Position numbers and translations under genes: made by a program. Under the pieces are notes generated by a model that saw only the letters and a program-made list of their open reading frames with translations, searched no databases and was not told where the DNA came from. From positions 565,296-629,295 of the forward strand of contig NW_021167089.1 of the NCBI RefSeq assembly GCF_003711515.1: a stretch of 64,000 bases of DNA, in the 5' to 3' direction. Below, piece by piece: positions 35,624 to 46,854 of this stretch; the stretch's first letter is position 1; each line of letters starts with the position of its first letter. This stretch comes from Sodiomyces alkalinus F11. Taxonomy: Eukaryota > Ascomycota > Sordariomycetes > Glomerellales > Plectosphaerellaceae.

Positions 35624-37099
35624 ATGTCTGCTGCGTCTATCGACCCGTACTGTCGCTCGAATCTTGATCGCTCCCGCAAGATGGGCACCTTTTCACCGAC
35701 ACGCGCCAGCATAGATCGGCAAACTGGGCTCGCCCAGCTCAAGCTTGTGTCCAAGTATTACGGCTACTCGAACTGCCCGTACCCCCCTCCTAGCCCAGAG
35801 TTCATGGCTCGAACCCGGGATAGGGGTTGTATCGGCTCGGCAGGCTCGCCACCCAGTCTCATCGACGATCGTACCGACTCGGAGCTTTCCCACGACGATG
35901 ACTATCAGTACCATGCCTCGACGTCGCAAATCTGGGACAGTTTTTGGGTGGCCCGGACGGATTCGGCTTGCTACCCAACTCAACAGGAAAAACATCACCT
36001 TCAGCAGCAGCAGCAGCAGCAGCAGCAGCACAAGCTGTCCCATAAGCAGGAGCACCCTGAGCCACGTGTTCATTATCCCGCCCTGATCCCTTCGCCCCAT
36101 ATCAAGAGGGCCAAGAAGCCGGGCGCCATCAACTACGACGACAACCCACGCCCGCCAAAGCCGGCGGGATACACCTTGACCGTTCGGCCCTCTGTCGCGC
36201 CGCAATCCCCTACCACGGATAGGCCAGAGTGGCCGCTGCGAAGTCATGAAATTTACGAGAAGCCTCAGACGATCCGGGCTGTCGAGTCTTCCTATAGTCT
36301 CTTCCCCAAACAGACCATGCGCCCATGCTCGCCCCAAGATGCACTGTCGCCGCCACCAAGGACAAGCTCTCTGCCCCGGGTCGTGACTCCTGCGCTTTCA
36401 GGTCCATCTTGGATGCCTTCAGCAGACCGCAAGCTCTCCCACCCAAAAGCCACGCAACACCGGCACCACCACTCCGAAACAGTGCCTCGCATGCCCACGT
36501 CTGATTTCGGAGCCTCACCCCCAGCACCGCGTCCTCATACAAGCCACGGGACAAGTGCCCCCCAATTCCCAGACATGTCGCCGCCCCCATCATCCGTTGC
36601 CGCTCCTCTGCACCACTCAGATCCCACCGGCGTGACATCCACCATCCCTCTGTTCCCTTCCACCAACCTCGTAGATCTAATCAACCCGCGCTCCCCTCCC
36701 ACCCCTCCCGGCCCACCCCGTCCGCCGACCTCGATCCCGAAGTTGACTCAGCAAAAGTCCTTCTTCGATTTCGACTCAGACTCCGAGAGTGAACCCGAGG
36801 GCCGCTTCTCCCGACTCGTAAGGGGGAAACGACACAAACAAACCCAAAGCACCACCGCCGCCGCCGCCCAACAACATTCTAGTTCGAACAAGACGTCGCG
36901 CAAGAGTATCGACCGCCCATGGTCACGGCCTCGTGCCCCCACCGGCACTGCTATCGCGAGACGGTCCCACGAGGAGCACGAGCCGCTGCGGCAAGCTCCC
37001 CCACTAGAGGAGTCCGAGGGCAGGACGCGCCGGGGGAAAGAGGGCCGGAAGAGCAATGTCTTCGGACGCATGTTCGGGCGTTCGGGACGGGGTCATTGA
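35624..37099 (+). CDS. Disordered Pro/Ser/Gln-rich protein of unknown function
   Basis: A single exon of 491 residues starts at the ATG at 35624. The N-terminus (1-105) looks most conserved, with SIDPYCRSNLDRSRKMGTF, a YYGYSNCPYPPPSPEF segment and an acidic DDDYQYH stretch. A poly-Gln run (about 126-134) follows. The middle is Pro-rich, including LINPRSPPTPPGPPRPPTS and an acidic DSDSESEPEGR patch, possible SH3- or WW-binding and phosphorylation segments. The C-terminus is basic and Gly-rich (FGRMFGRSGRGH). No membrane segment, signal peptide or catalytic domain is visible. I do not recognise a family. Coding is supported by length, base composition and the well-placed start. Confidence 0.72.
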   Translation: MSAASIDPYCRSNLDRSRKMGTFSPTRASIDRQTGLAQLKLVSKYYGYSNCPYPPPSPEFMARTRDRGCIGSAGSPPSLIDDRTDSELSHDDDYQYHASTSQIWDSFWVARTDSACYPTQQEKHHLQQQQQQQQQHKLSHKQEHPEPRVHYPALIPSPHIKRAKKPGAINYDDNPRPPKPAGYTLTVRPSVAPQSPTTDRPEWPLRSHEIYEKPQTIRAVESSYSLFPKQTMRPCSPQDALSPPPRTSSLPRVVTPALSGPSWMPSADRKLSHPKATQHRHHHSETVPRMPTSDFGASPPAPRPHTSHGTSAPQFPDMSPPPSSVAAPLHHSDPTGVTSTIPLFPSTNLVDLINPRSPPTPPGPPRPPTSIPKLTQQKSFFDFDSDSESEPEGRFSRLVRGKRHKQTQSTTAAAAQQHSSSNKTSRKSIDRPWSRPRAPTGTAIARRSHEEHEPLRQAPPLEESEGRTRRGKEGRKSNVFGRMFGRSGRGH

Positions 37100-38314
37100 A
37101 TCCCTCTTCGTGAAACCCTTTTTTTTTTTTTTTTCCTTTTTTTTTTCCGGCTCCTTTAGTCGAGGAACCTCCATCTACTCACGCCTACTTTGGCCTCTTC
37201 CTTCACTTATACTTTCTTGTCTTTTCTCCTTTTCTGTCTGCCTTAACGCGCACGATGCTCTAGAGTCCATGCTTCCCACGATTTTTTCCTTTCGTTCCCT
37301 CTTTTTTCTTCTTTTTTCTTCTTTTTTTCTTTGGCCTTCTCTCCCTGTCAAATTTTATACTTTACGCGTCATGTACACGTATGGGCATAGCACCAGAGCA
37401 TCGCACGGAACGCGGCTTTTGGCAGGCTAAATGAACGGTCAAGGCGCCCCATGATGAACGGATAAATCTGGCGATCGGTTGGTTGGGGCCCGGTTAGGGA
37501 AAACAAAAGTCACGAAGCCCACGACATGATACCGATGTCTCTCTCTCTCTCTCTCTCTCTATCTGTCTCTATCTGTCTCTGACACACATGCGTTCGCACT
37601 CTCCTTTTCTTGTTCCTCTGCTCATTTTCTTCCTTCGTATTTTCTGTATCAGTTGTCTTGTCTGTCGACGTCCCAGTCGTCGATGAATTCACATGATAAC
37701 GTTACCCGACGAGTCTAATATAATAATTGTATCATCCACGTCTCTCAACCATCATCACACGCAGACAACACTTGCCCATTTCAACCAGGTTTATATTTAA
37801 CATCGCAGTCCAGCTACACTATAAATCCACGTTACCTCCATATAGTCACAAGCGACATCGTGTACCCTCGTTGGCGGTTCCCTTGACACACAGATTGGAG
37901 GGAACACCAAACGTTATGTATCCCAAAGTGAGCAGCCGCTGCGCTTTAGTCGTGATGAGCATGGAATATCTCGGACTACGTACACCTTGCGTCGGTGTAT
38001 CCATGGAGCAGAATAAAATGTGTGCGACCTGAGTCGTGTCTCTATTTCGCGTTCTCTTCATGCCTTGTCATATGAGAGTCATCTCGTAGAAACGCCGTAA
38101 GCTCGTAAATATCATACCACGCGATACAAAATCATGCATCGTCAAAGTTTCCCAAAACCACCAATGCTCTCCGCTATGCAAGCGAGCCGAAGAAAAAAAA
38201 AAGAACTCCAGAAAATGAACAAAAAACATACACGCCCCAAATCTAGACCCAAAATAAAAACACAGTGCAACCGGAGTACTGGCCACGAGAATATAAAAAC
38301 AGCTAGGTATCAGA
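37100..38314. other. 1.2-kb convergent intergenic spacer
   Basis: It holds the 3' flanks of two converging genes. It contains long T-runs (about 37122-37146), T-rich blocks (37280-37330) and a (CT)n microsatellite (about 37538-37561). No gene seen. Confidence 0.55.
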
Positions 38315-41123
38315 TCAGGCGCGACGAGGCGCGCGCTCGGTATATTTCCTCAGTCTTCGTATGCCGGGGCCCTGTTTCTCACGTCCAGGCACGCTGCCAA
38401 AGAACCAACGGTTCTCTTCGCGGCCCGGGTGGACGCCGAGATTGATGAGCATAGTCTGCCGGTCGCGGGCGTGCTGGAACTGAAAGCCCTTCTCCCCGCC
38501 GATGTCTTCGGTTCGGAGGAAAGATATGATGTCGGCGATGCAAGTAACCGAGTGAGGAAGACGATACGAGTTTCGCGCAGGGATGACAGAAATGACGGCG
38601 AAGAGGTAGAGGATCAGGAGGGCGAGAAGCGCGAAGAAAACGTCGGCTTGGGGTCGCATGCGGGTCTGGTTGGTGCCAGGAATGTTCCGAGCCATGAGGA
38701 GACCCCCGGCCAGGACGGGGATGAGGATTGCCAGGAGAGCCATGAAGGATACGGCAGCAACGCGCCAGTGCTTGTTGCGCAGAGCGCGGTAGGTAGACTG
38801 GAAGGGGGAGCACGCCGCGTAGTCGAGAAGGATGGAGCGGGAGACCGGAGCACCTTCATCGTTGCGCAACTCGGCCCACGGCTGGACGATGCGGAGAACC
38901 TGGTCGAGGGATTGAAAAGCCAAGTACAGGAGCATGCCGAGCAGGCTCGGTACGAAGCTGTAGACGAAGTTGGCAGCAGAGAATCCTGCCGCATCTGGGT
39001 AAGCCGGGAGGCGACCGGGATGAAAGCCCTGCATCCAGGCGGCGCCGCCAATAAAGGATACGACAATGAGCGCCACCAGGAGGACGGTGGCGCCAATGGA
39101 GAAGCAGAGTACCTGGGTGCCACGCAAGCACCAGGGTAGGTATCGGTACCACGCTCTACCGTTGTCGGAGGAAGCGAACAATTTGAGGGAGCTAATAGAG
39201 ACGCTGTGGCTCCCTTCCATGGGATTCAACTCTTCAAAATCGCGAGACGGGGAGTTGAGGGAGCTGGTAGCGAGGCCAATACCGTACCACGGCTCGATAG
39301 CGGGATCCCCTTTCATCCAGTAACCTAGCCGGTCGAACCGGCGCCGATGAAGCTGTGCCCGTCTCTCGGTCTTGCCCATCATAAATTCCGTCCCCTCGTA
39401 GTCGCTCAGGGCGTTGGTTTGATAGAGCATGAAGGCAATGTCGGCGATGGACCGCGGATCCCATAGGAGGCCAGTGATCCTTCCGTGCCAGTAAACAGCC
39501 AACGTGACGAGTGCACCCAGGAGGAGGAAGTATAGCGCCACCAGAGTCCAAGTAACAGGCTGCACAGACACCCATGTCCACTCGCCACGGATACGAGTAA
39601 CGGTGAAGGCGCTGCTGGCGAGCGGGATCGTAAAGGCGCTGAGCCACATCAAAGTCAAACAGACCCTTGTCACAACAGGGCCAGATAAGTGAGGGATCAA
39701 ATACGACCTCGGGTAAAGTTCTTGAAAGAGCCCGTCTTTCCGTTTCTCCATCTCATCCTGAGCCATCGTCGTAAAAGGGAGGATTCGAACGGTGGCCGCC
39801 ATGACGCACTGGACGTACACGAAGACAATGGCAGCTAGTAGTTGTGGCAAGATGCGAAACAGGAAATACTGGCCACCCTGGATCTCGCTATCGGACAGTT
39901 GTAGTTGAAGGAGACCTGGGCGGCGCATGGAGAAGATGGCGGAAAGCATGAAGAGGACGATGTTGGCGAGGCAGAGCATGAGGAGGGCAAGCAGAGAAGG
40001 GAGTCGTAATGTCCGTGGGAGGGCGGTGAGGCGCGGGTACGCCTCTCTCGTGGGATCGAGGAGGTCCAGCTTTGGCTTGCCTTCCCTGGGCACTGGGCGT
40101 GTTTCGCTAATTGGAACCCATTGGTTCACGTCGAGAGCAGCCAGCTTTCTGGTCGGGTTGTATTGAAGGAGCTCGCGGGAAGCGGAGGGAGGATGGTCGT
40201 GGTCGGTGTCGAGCGGAGTGGGATCGGGTTCCTGCACATCAGCGTCGTGCATTTTGACATTGGGTGGTGACGCCGATCTCTGCGGCACTGAGCCACTGAA
40301 CATGATGACGGGAATCGGGGCGGCGGCGGTATGTAGACCAGCACCAGCACCGGCCATGGCGCGCATAGTCGAGGACTCCTCGTCGGGGAAGCGATTCGAA
40401 TCGTCGGCCGTGTGCCGCGTATAGGTGGCGTCCGGTCTTGAAGGGAGATTCGAGGCGGGCGAGGACTTTGACCATCTGTCCGCCGTCAAAGCGTTGAGAG
40501 CAAAATTGATGAATGGGCCGTCGTCGACACCTGGAGTAATGGACCCAGCAGCGTCCATGGTCATCTGGTCACGAAACCCCCTAGCTTCGGCCCGGGCAGT
40601 GACTTCGTCCATGGCGTGTGGGAGGTATGTAGGAGAAGCAGAAGAAAGAGGCAAGGCGGGCGGCTGTGAGGCACCGGGGCGGTTGTCTATGAGTGGGAAG
40701 GAGAAATGGCCGAAAAGGCGGCTCGGGCCGTATTGGCTGGTAGTGTTGGAAGGAGCCGAACCGTCGGAGCCCCAGGGAGGTGTCGGAGCGTGAGGGATGT
40801 TGTACGGAGCAATAGTGGGTTGGGCAGCGTCAGAATATTGTAAGCCAGAATCGTTTGACAGATTGTCACTGCCTGTTCGATATGGATGACTGGCACGTTC
40901 GTTGCCTGCTGGGACGGCAGCTTGAAGTTGATCGGAGGGAGTCCCCGGGGACCAGAACTGAGGAGGATAAGGGCCTGTAGCCACCACTGTTAACGAGATC
41001 GTTCAGATGAAGGGTAGAACAGCTGGGATGGGACATGGAGCTATAAACACTGAAAGCTGAAGGAGATGGGGAAACCATACGCTGCCTATCAACAAAGTCG
41101 AAGTTCAAGTCTTGATAATTCAT
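38315..41123 (-). CDS. DUF3433-family multi-pass membrane protein
   Basis: Two exons: complement(join(38315..40986, 41081..41123)), 904 residues. The long exon has no usable ATG (it opens at a GTG after a stop). A 43-nt first exon (MNYQDLNFDFVDRQ..) joined by a GTATGG..AACAG intron keeps phase. About 300 disordered residues precede two membrane halves. Each has several hydrophobic helices (for example LPSLLALLMLCLANIVLFML and LLVALIVVSFIGGAAW). The WDPRSIADIAFML segment is characteristic of DUF3433 (PF11915), a fungal family of unknown function. It is probably at the plasma membrane or an internal membrane. Confidence 0.8.
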
Positions 41124-42763
41124 GCTTTGACAACGGGGTTTACCAGTCCACTAGGACGGTTAGGCTGAAGGCTGACCGTTAATCGTTGACCAATCACTTG
41201 TAAGAGAATGGCAGTGTAGAGGAGAGATGCATGGTGTGCTGCAGAAGCCTGAGCTTGCGCGAAAGGTTGGGGAGCGGCGTCATTTTGGTTGATGCGTGGG
41301 ACGTTAGGAAGTGGCTGGTCTTGTCACAGAAGAAACAACGACGATAGGGACGAGCCGGGAGGCTGGGTCGGCACATGTTGCAGCGGAGCCGTGATGGAAG
41401 CGGGAGTACGGAGTAGGGATAGGGTTCCGTTTTTCTGTTCCCAGCCACCGGCTCCCAAAATTGTGGTAAGGCGTTGGGTGGGAGTGAAGTGGGGTGGGTA
41501 TTGGTCAAGGCGGGAGCTAGGTATAGTGCCCGAGACGAAGGGGGGAAGGCGGACTGACATACCCATAGAGTAACAGTGTTGGCAAGTATCACGGAATGTG
41601 TCTTTAGGATGGTGATGTTGTTGTTGTTGGATTACATGTTTGAAAATGAAAAGAAGAAAAAGACGAAGCGAAATTCTGTCTTCTGGTTCTTCACCGCCTT
41701 ATTCCTCCTGCACCTGCACCACACCCGCACCTACTCCTGCATCAGTTCCCACCACTGAATCTCTTCGTATGTACCTAACTCGGTCGTTCTTGTTCTTGCC
41801 CAAAAGCTCCCTTAGAGCTGCAGGTACTTCGTATCCCCATAGAATAAGGTACTTTCCCAAAGGATCTGTATTACCTAACGCTCTTCGGGAGGTACCTCGT
41901 GGTGGACACTGCGCCCCACATCACACGGTTTCTTTTTTTTTTCCCTTCTTTTTCCCGTCCGTCTCCCAATGAAAATAGGGCGGCTGGTGTCCTCGGTCCG
42001 TGCACGGCGACACCCACCCACAGCCTTTGATTCAACGAGCGAAACGACCCCCACACGTCAGTGGCCGGCCCACTGGGGATTCTGCTCGGCCCACTAAATG
42101 ACATCGGGAACCAGCGACTCGGGCCAGGTCCTGCACCGTGAACATCAAAAGATCCATTCCCAGGATTCTGGGAATCGACCCCGAGTTTCAGAATCGAGGT
42201 CCAGGCTTATTATTTACGATCTAATTACCAGAACACCGAGAGAGCTGAGTAGAAATTTTCTTCTCGCTTTTGCTGACGACTTGGTGAAGCAATGGCCAAT
42301 TCCCAACCTCTCCTCCCATCGGAATATATCCGGACAGCTTATATTCGTCTGGGCTCCAGCGACCTGGTCGGCGCTCGAGGCTGCTGCGAACGGATGGCAC
42401 TTGTCTCAGATGCCATGGCAATTCCTCTGCCCAGTTCGAGAAAGAGAATAAGAAAAGGAGAAAAGAAATCCCCCCGTTCGTGACGGGCAAAATCTTAGCG
42501 ATCCGGTCTGCCGGGTCTTTGGCATGTCAACATATTCCGAGATCAAGCACATGAGGGCTGCAGTTCTGTTGTGCTTCACGACCCCAATGCTCCAAACTGG
42601 AGTTATTCCAATTCAACATTTGTTACTTTTCAACCCTTGAAAGGTACGAAGCAGTTACACTGTGCAACCGTAGAATAGATACTGCAGCACGATTGCTGCA
42701 CAGATAGCGAAGGCAGCGAAGGTCGCCGACCCAGAAACGGATCGTCCATCACAGTAGTCCCAC
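41124..42763. other. 1.6-kb intergenic region
   Basis: It holds the promoter and 5' UTR of the DUF3433 gene and the 3' flank of the next minus-strand gene. TACGGAGTA (41407-41415) and TACTTCGTA (41825-41833) palindromes are present. A minus-strand open frame at 41194-41592 has a CxxC...CxxC pattern but no other support. Confidence 0.5.
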
Positions 42764-44494
42764 CTACGCCTTGAGCAGGCTCTGCACAAAGCTTTCTGGC
42801 GGTGCCGCATCAATCAGCAGCTCGCTCGTCCTCCGGACCCGCTCTTGGACCACCTTCTCCTCAGCCGCCCAACGCGCCTCGACTTCCTGCGGCTTAGGCT
42901 GGCTCCAGAACGCCCCGAAAGACGACCCGCCTCCACCGCTCTCCTCGCGCTTCTTGTGCTGCTCGGCCTCCTGCCTGGCCAACCGCTTCACCATGGTCGA
43001 CCAGTTCTCCAGTCCCGTCGTCAGGCACTCCTTGCACGTCTCCTTGGCGTCTCCCGCCCCCGTCGTCCCGAGCTTGCGGAGCTGCTCCTCCGCCAGGTCC
43101 ACCCCGTCGCGCGTCCACGCCACGCCTTCCTCGCGCATCTGCGCCTTGTCCTGGCTTGAGTAGAGGATCTCGCCGATGTACAGGTGTAGCGCCGCCTCCT
43201 CGCAGAGATTCTTCGCACTTCGCCAGGGGGCTTGCGTGCCGTCGGGCGGCGGCGGCGGGTACTGCGGCGGTTTGGCCAGCTCCCACAGCTTCTGCCACCA
43301 ACTCGATCGTGCTTCCGCTGCTGATGCTGCTGCTGCTGCTGCTGCTGTCTCCTCCACCGAACCCTCCGCCGCTGTGGACGGGAGCGAACGGCGGGCGCGG
43401 AGCAGCGAGATGAACATGGGCAGTGCCGCCGAGAGGTCGCCCGACCGGGCTTTCTGGGTCGCTATCGCGGTCAGGACCGAGAGGACGTTGTCAGACGGCG
43501 GTGTGGCTTTGTCGTGTATGGTCAACGTGCGCCGGTCCACCAGCGGTGGAGAGGACGGGTCGGCAGACTCTGTGGCAATCGAGAGGGCCCAGTCATATAC
43601 CCGCTCAGCAGCCTCAGGCAACCTTTTGTAGTCTAAGAAGAAAGCGTACGCGAGTGCTGCGTCCAACCTTTGCTTGGTACTGAATCCCTTTGTCGTGAGA
43701 ATCCGCAGATAGGCGTTCTCTGCAGACTCATAGGCCGGTTCGCAGTTCTCCTCCTTCGGCGCTGATGGCGCTCCTGGGGGCATGGGCTCCGGGCGAGGAT
43801 TCGATGGCCCCACCACCATCTGGGGTGGGCAGACGATATTTCTCGTTTTGTCCTTGACCCAGCCGTCGACCTGCTCCAGGCTCCTGGCCAGCAGCATCAT
43901 TACCTCATAGTAGCCCCTCCGCCAGTTCTCGCTCTTGTCGGAGATATCCTTCCCCACGTTTCCAAGGCCCTCGATGGAAAGGGGTTCGTCGTTGAGAAGC
44001 TCCCTGACGCCGGCACCGTCGATATTGGGATCCTCAAGCCTCTTCAGGGCCTCCCTGCAGGAAACAATAATCTCATCCCAGTTCTTGCCCTTGGGACCTC
44101 CATGGTTATTGGCGCTTTTTGCCCCTCGGACTCGCATGCGCGTGATGAACGACCATTCGTGGGGCGTTGGGAACTGCTTCTCGAGACTGTCCTGGTTGAG
44201 CATCAAGATGATACCCGCCAGGCAGATCAGGGAACCCCATAAGGCAATGTTGTACCGCACAACCATACTGCCTTCATGTCGCAGCCACAACCTTGTTTCG
44301 GTCGTAAAGTATCGTGCTCTCCGCCGCGTTGTCGTCACTGGTATCGAGAGGAACGGGAGCTGGGGACGGCTTCTGGATGCGAGCGACGCGTTGCTCGTAA
44401 AGGGTCGTTGTAAGGAAGCGGGTGACCGGAATAGCTTCTGGAAAAGAAGTCGCCGGAGGGCGATTCGTTGCCGCATCTTCTCGGGTAATGTCAT
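42764..44494 (-). CDS. Mitochondrial membrane protein with TPR-like helical region, Mgr3-like
   Basis: A single exon of 576 residues starts at the ATG at 44494. The first 65 residues are basic, hydroxylated and nearly free of acids (RQRIALRRLLFQKLFRSPAS), a mitochondrial presequence. One membrane helix follows (81-100), then a conserved-looking QFPTPHEWSFITRMRVRGAK block. The rest is helical with TPR-like pairs (AYLRILTTKGFSTKQRLDAALAYAFF; VLSVLTAIATQKARSGDLSAALPMF). Proteins of this build in ascomycetes are often mislabelled maltose permease. They resemble yeast Mgr3, an inner-membrane adaptor of the i-AAA protease. The mitochondrial location is well supported by the sequence. The Mgr3 assignment is inference. 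Confidence 0.7.
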   Translation of the reverse strand: MTLPEKMRQRIALRRLLFQKLFRSPASLQRPFTSNASLASRSRPQLPFLSIPVTTTRRRARYFTTETRLWLRHEGSMVVRYNIALWGSLICLAGIILMLNQDSLEKQFPTPHEWSFITRMRVRGAKSANNHGGPKGKNWDEIIVSCREALKRLEDPNIDGAGVRELLNDEPLSIEGLGNVGKDISDKSENWRRGYYEVMMLLARSLEQVDGWVKDKTRNIVCPPQMVVGPSNPRPEPMPPGAPSAPKEENCEPAYESAENAYLRILTTKGFSTKQRLDAALAYAFFLDYKRLPEAAERVYDWALSIATESADPSSPPLVDRRTLTIHDKATPPSDNVLSVLTAIATQKARSGDLSAALPMFISLLRARRSLPSTAAEGSVEETAAAAAAASAAEARSSWWQKLWELAKPPQYPPPPPDGTQAPWRSAKNLCEEAALHLYIGEILYSSQDKAQMREEGVAWTRDGVDLAEEQLRKLGTTGAGDAKETCKECLTTGLENWSTMVKRLARQEAEQHKKREESGGGGSSFGAFWSQPKPQEVEARWAAEEKVVQERVRRTSELLIDAAPPESFVQSLLKA

Positions 44495-45130
44495 TTGTGG
44501 GTTTATTTGGGATCTGTGTTGCGGGTAGACGCTTCAAAGTCAAGACATCATGCTACGTAATGAGCTTGAACAAGTCGAGTTTGTTTCGCTGGGTTAGATT
44601 AATGTCGCTCGTCGCTCTGGTAAATGAATAGAAAGAGACCCAATGTCTTCGAGAATCTATTAAAACAGCGACGTCGAAGTGTCGGCAACGAAGTTTCTTA
44701 TGTGGGAGGATTGTAGCTAGGTGGGCAGAGAATGTTATAGAGAGAGAGGTTTGATGATCTTCAAGACTACGAGCTTGTACAAACAAGCGCCAAGGCCAAA
44801 GTGGCCATCGGAGAAAAGTATTCCCGTGGCGTGGCATTGGTCCCTGTGATTGGCTCCCGTGATTGGCTCCCGTGATTGGCTCCAACTCGGAATCTATCCC
44901 CTGTCGTTCCGACTCGCGCAATTGAACAACTTAAACTCCGGGATTTATTTGCGACCGAAACGTCCGTTGAATGATGATTATCAGAGAATATTCATTGTCT
45001 TTTGGTTTTGTTGGTTCATTTTTATGCGGCTGAGATTTCCCTTCCATTTAACTTGGTAAGGCCGCTTCCTGTCGTTTGCGGATCATTCTTCGCGATACCC
45101 TGACCAGAGCATGGATTGCTGTTGCTGAAG
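44495..45130. promoter_or_regulatory. Divergent promoter of two mitochondrial genes
   Basis: These 636 bp lie between the start codons of the Mgr3-like gene (-) and the Tcd-like gene (+). They contain a four-box ATTGG array at 44836-44879. Both products are predicted to be mitochondrial, which suits shared control by the CCAAT-binding (HAP) complex. That is inference. Confidence 0.55.
44836..44879. promoter_or_regulatory. Four ATTGG (inverted CCAAT) boxes at exact 13-bp spacing
   Basis: ATTGG starts at 44836, 44849, 44862 and 44875. The 13-bp unit around the last three is close to GATTGGCTCCCGT. Confidence 0.85.
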
Positions 45131-46854
45131 ATGTCTTCATTTCTCTCCAAGGCGGCATCAGATCCGCGGGTACAGTTGGCCACTACAGCCATCATCTCCG
45201 GCGCGACGGTCGCATGCCTCATATTTGGCTATCAGTCCTTAGCTAGGGAAGAAAGACTCGATGAGTTGAAGCGTTCCATCCCCCCTCCGACAGATACTAC
45301 ATCCACCCTTGACAAGGTACACATATAGATGCCCTCATTCAGTCCCATTCGACCCAGTTCGCCATCCAAACGGCAAACTCGTTGCTGAAATCTCGTGACA
45401 GGTTAGAAAAACCGGCGGCACTCTTCCGCCCGTCGACAAGGAAGATGCTCGGAACGAAGCACTGGCGAGGCGAGCGCAAGCGGGGGACTTCGACGACGAG
45501 CTCATTCTAGAGCAGCTGGCCCGGAACCGCGTCTTCCTCAAAGACGAAGGGCTGGAAAAGCTGCGCAAGTCGTTCGTCATCGTGGTAGGCTGCGGCGGCG
45601 TTGGGTCACACTGCACCGCCGCGCTCGCCCGGTCCGGGGTCTCCAAGATCCGGCTCATCGACTTCGACCAGGTCACGCTCAGTTCGCTCAACCGCCACGC
45701 CGCCGCCACGCTGGCGGACGTGGGGATGCCCAAAGTCCAGTGCCTCTACCGGCGCCTGATCGCCGTCACGCCCTGGGTGAAGTTCGACCTGCGTCTGCAA
45801 AAGTTCGAGGGCGATGTCGCCGACGACGTGCTCTCGCCGTGGACGGAGGACGGCCAGCCGCCCGACTTCGTGGTGGATGCTATCGACAACATCGACACCA
45901 AGGTCGCGCTGCTGAAGTATTGCCACGACCGCAAAATCCCCGTCATCTCGAGCATGGGGGCCGGCGCGAAGAGCGACCCGACGCGGATCATGATTGGTGA
46001 TATCGGGACTAGCACGGATGACGGCCTGTCGCGGGCGACGCGGAGGAGGCTGAAGCTGCAGGGCGTCACGAGCGGGATACCTGTCGTCTACTCCAACGAG
46101 AAGGCAGGCGAGGGCAAGGCCGAGTTGCTGCCTCTTCCGGAAGATGAATTCCAGAAGGGCAAGGTCGGGGATCTGGGGGTGCTCCCCAACTTCCGCGTAC
46201 GAATTCTACCGGTTCTTGGAACCATGCCGGCGGTGTTTGGATACACCGTCGCCAACTACATCATTCTGAGCATCACGGGTAAGTCTAATATCTATGTTTC
46301 TTACTTGGCATTGCTGGCCAGAGGGTCATGCGTTAGTGAGAAGGCCTTCGTTGCTGATATAGCGGTTGCGCTTAGGATATCCGCTGGACAACAGCGTGAA
46401 TAAGAACCGCGACAAGATGTACGACGGCATCTTGGGCCTCGTCCAAGCCAGTGAAGAGAGGCTCGTGCGGTATTCAGAGGGCACAAGCGCCGATCTCGAT
46501 GTCGCCAGGGGCCTGCGACTGCCGCTAACACCAGGCGACGTGGCGTTCCTTGTCGAGGAGCTGTACAAGGGCCGCAGCGCCATCACGGGCGTGCCGACGA
46601 GGCTTTCCCTAGTCCGGTGGCGGAAGCCGGAAGGCACGCCCCTCATAAGGATAGGAGAAGGGCTAGAGGAGCAAAAGAGCTCGAACGTTAGGCTGGGTGA
46701 TTTGGTCTGTATGACCAAGGATGAGGCATCGAGGCATGAGAAGACTATCTTGATGGGTGTTGGTCGTATCGAGGATCTCTACGATGAGCAGACGATTTCC
46801 AAAGTGGAGGAGAGGATTAAAGAGGCACAAGAGTCTGAGAGATACAGATCATAG
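45131..46854 (+). CDS. TCD1: E1-like tRNA threonylcarbamoyladenosine dehydratase (Tcd1/Tcd2, CsdL/TcdA family)
   Basis: Three exons: join(45131..45316, 45402..46278, 46376..46854), 513 residues, phase-consistent. An N-terminal membrane helix (about 16-38) matches the outer-mitochondrial-membrane anchoring known for yeast Tcd1/Tcd2. The ThiF/E1-type ATP-binding core starts with VVGCGGVGSHC (124-134), followed by DFDQVTLSSLNRH and VDAIDNIDTK. A GAGAKSDPTR segment is also conserved in CsdL/TcdA. The enzyme uses ATP to cyclise t6A37 of ANN-decoding tRNAs to ct6A. An alternative in-frame start upstream (45116) is not ATG. The two yeast paralogues cannot be told apart here. Confidence 0.88.

Noticed and set aside
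38429..39139. 236-codon open frame antisense to the DUF3433 gene
   Set aside because: It is a shadow frame; acidic composition typical of antisense to hydrophobic helices.
41194..41592. Minus-strand open frame with two CxxC pairs
   Set aside because: No family match, no clear start context, and it lies in the 5' flank of the DUF3433 gene. The Cys pairs alone are weak evidence.
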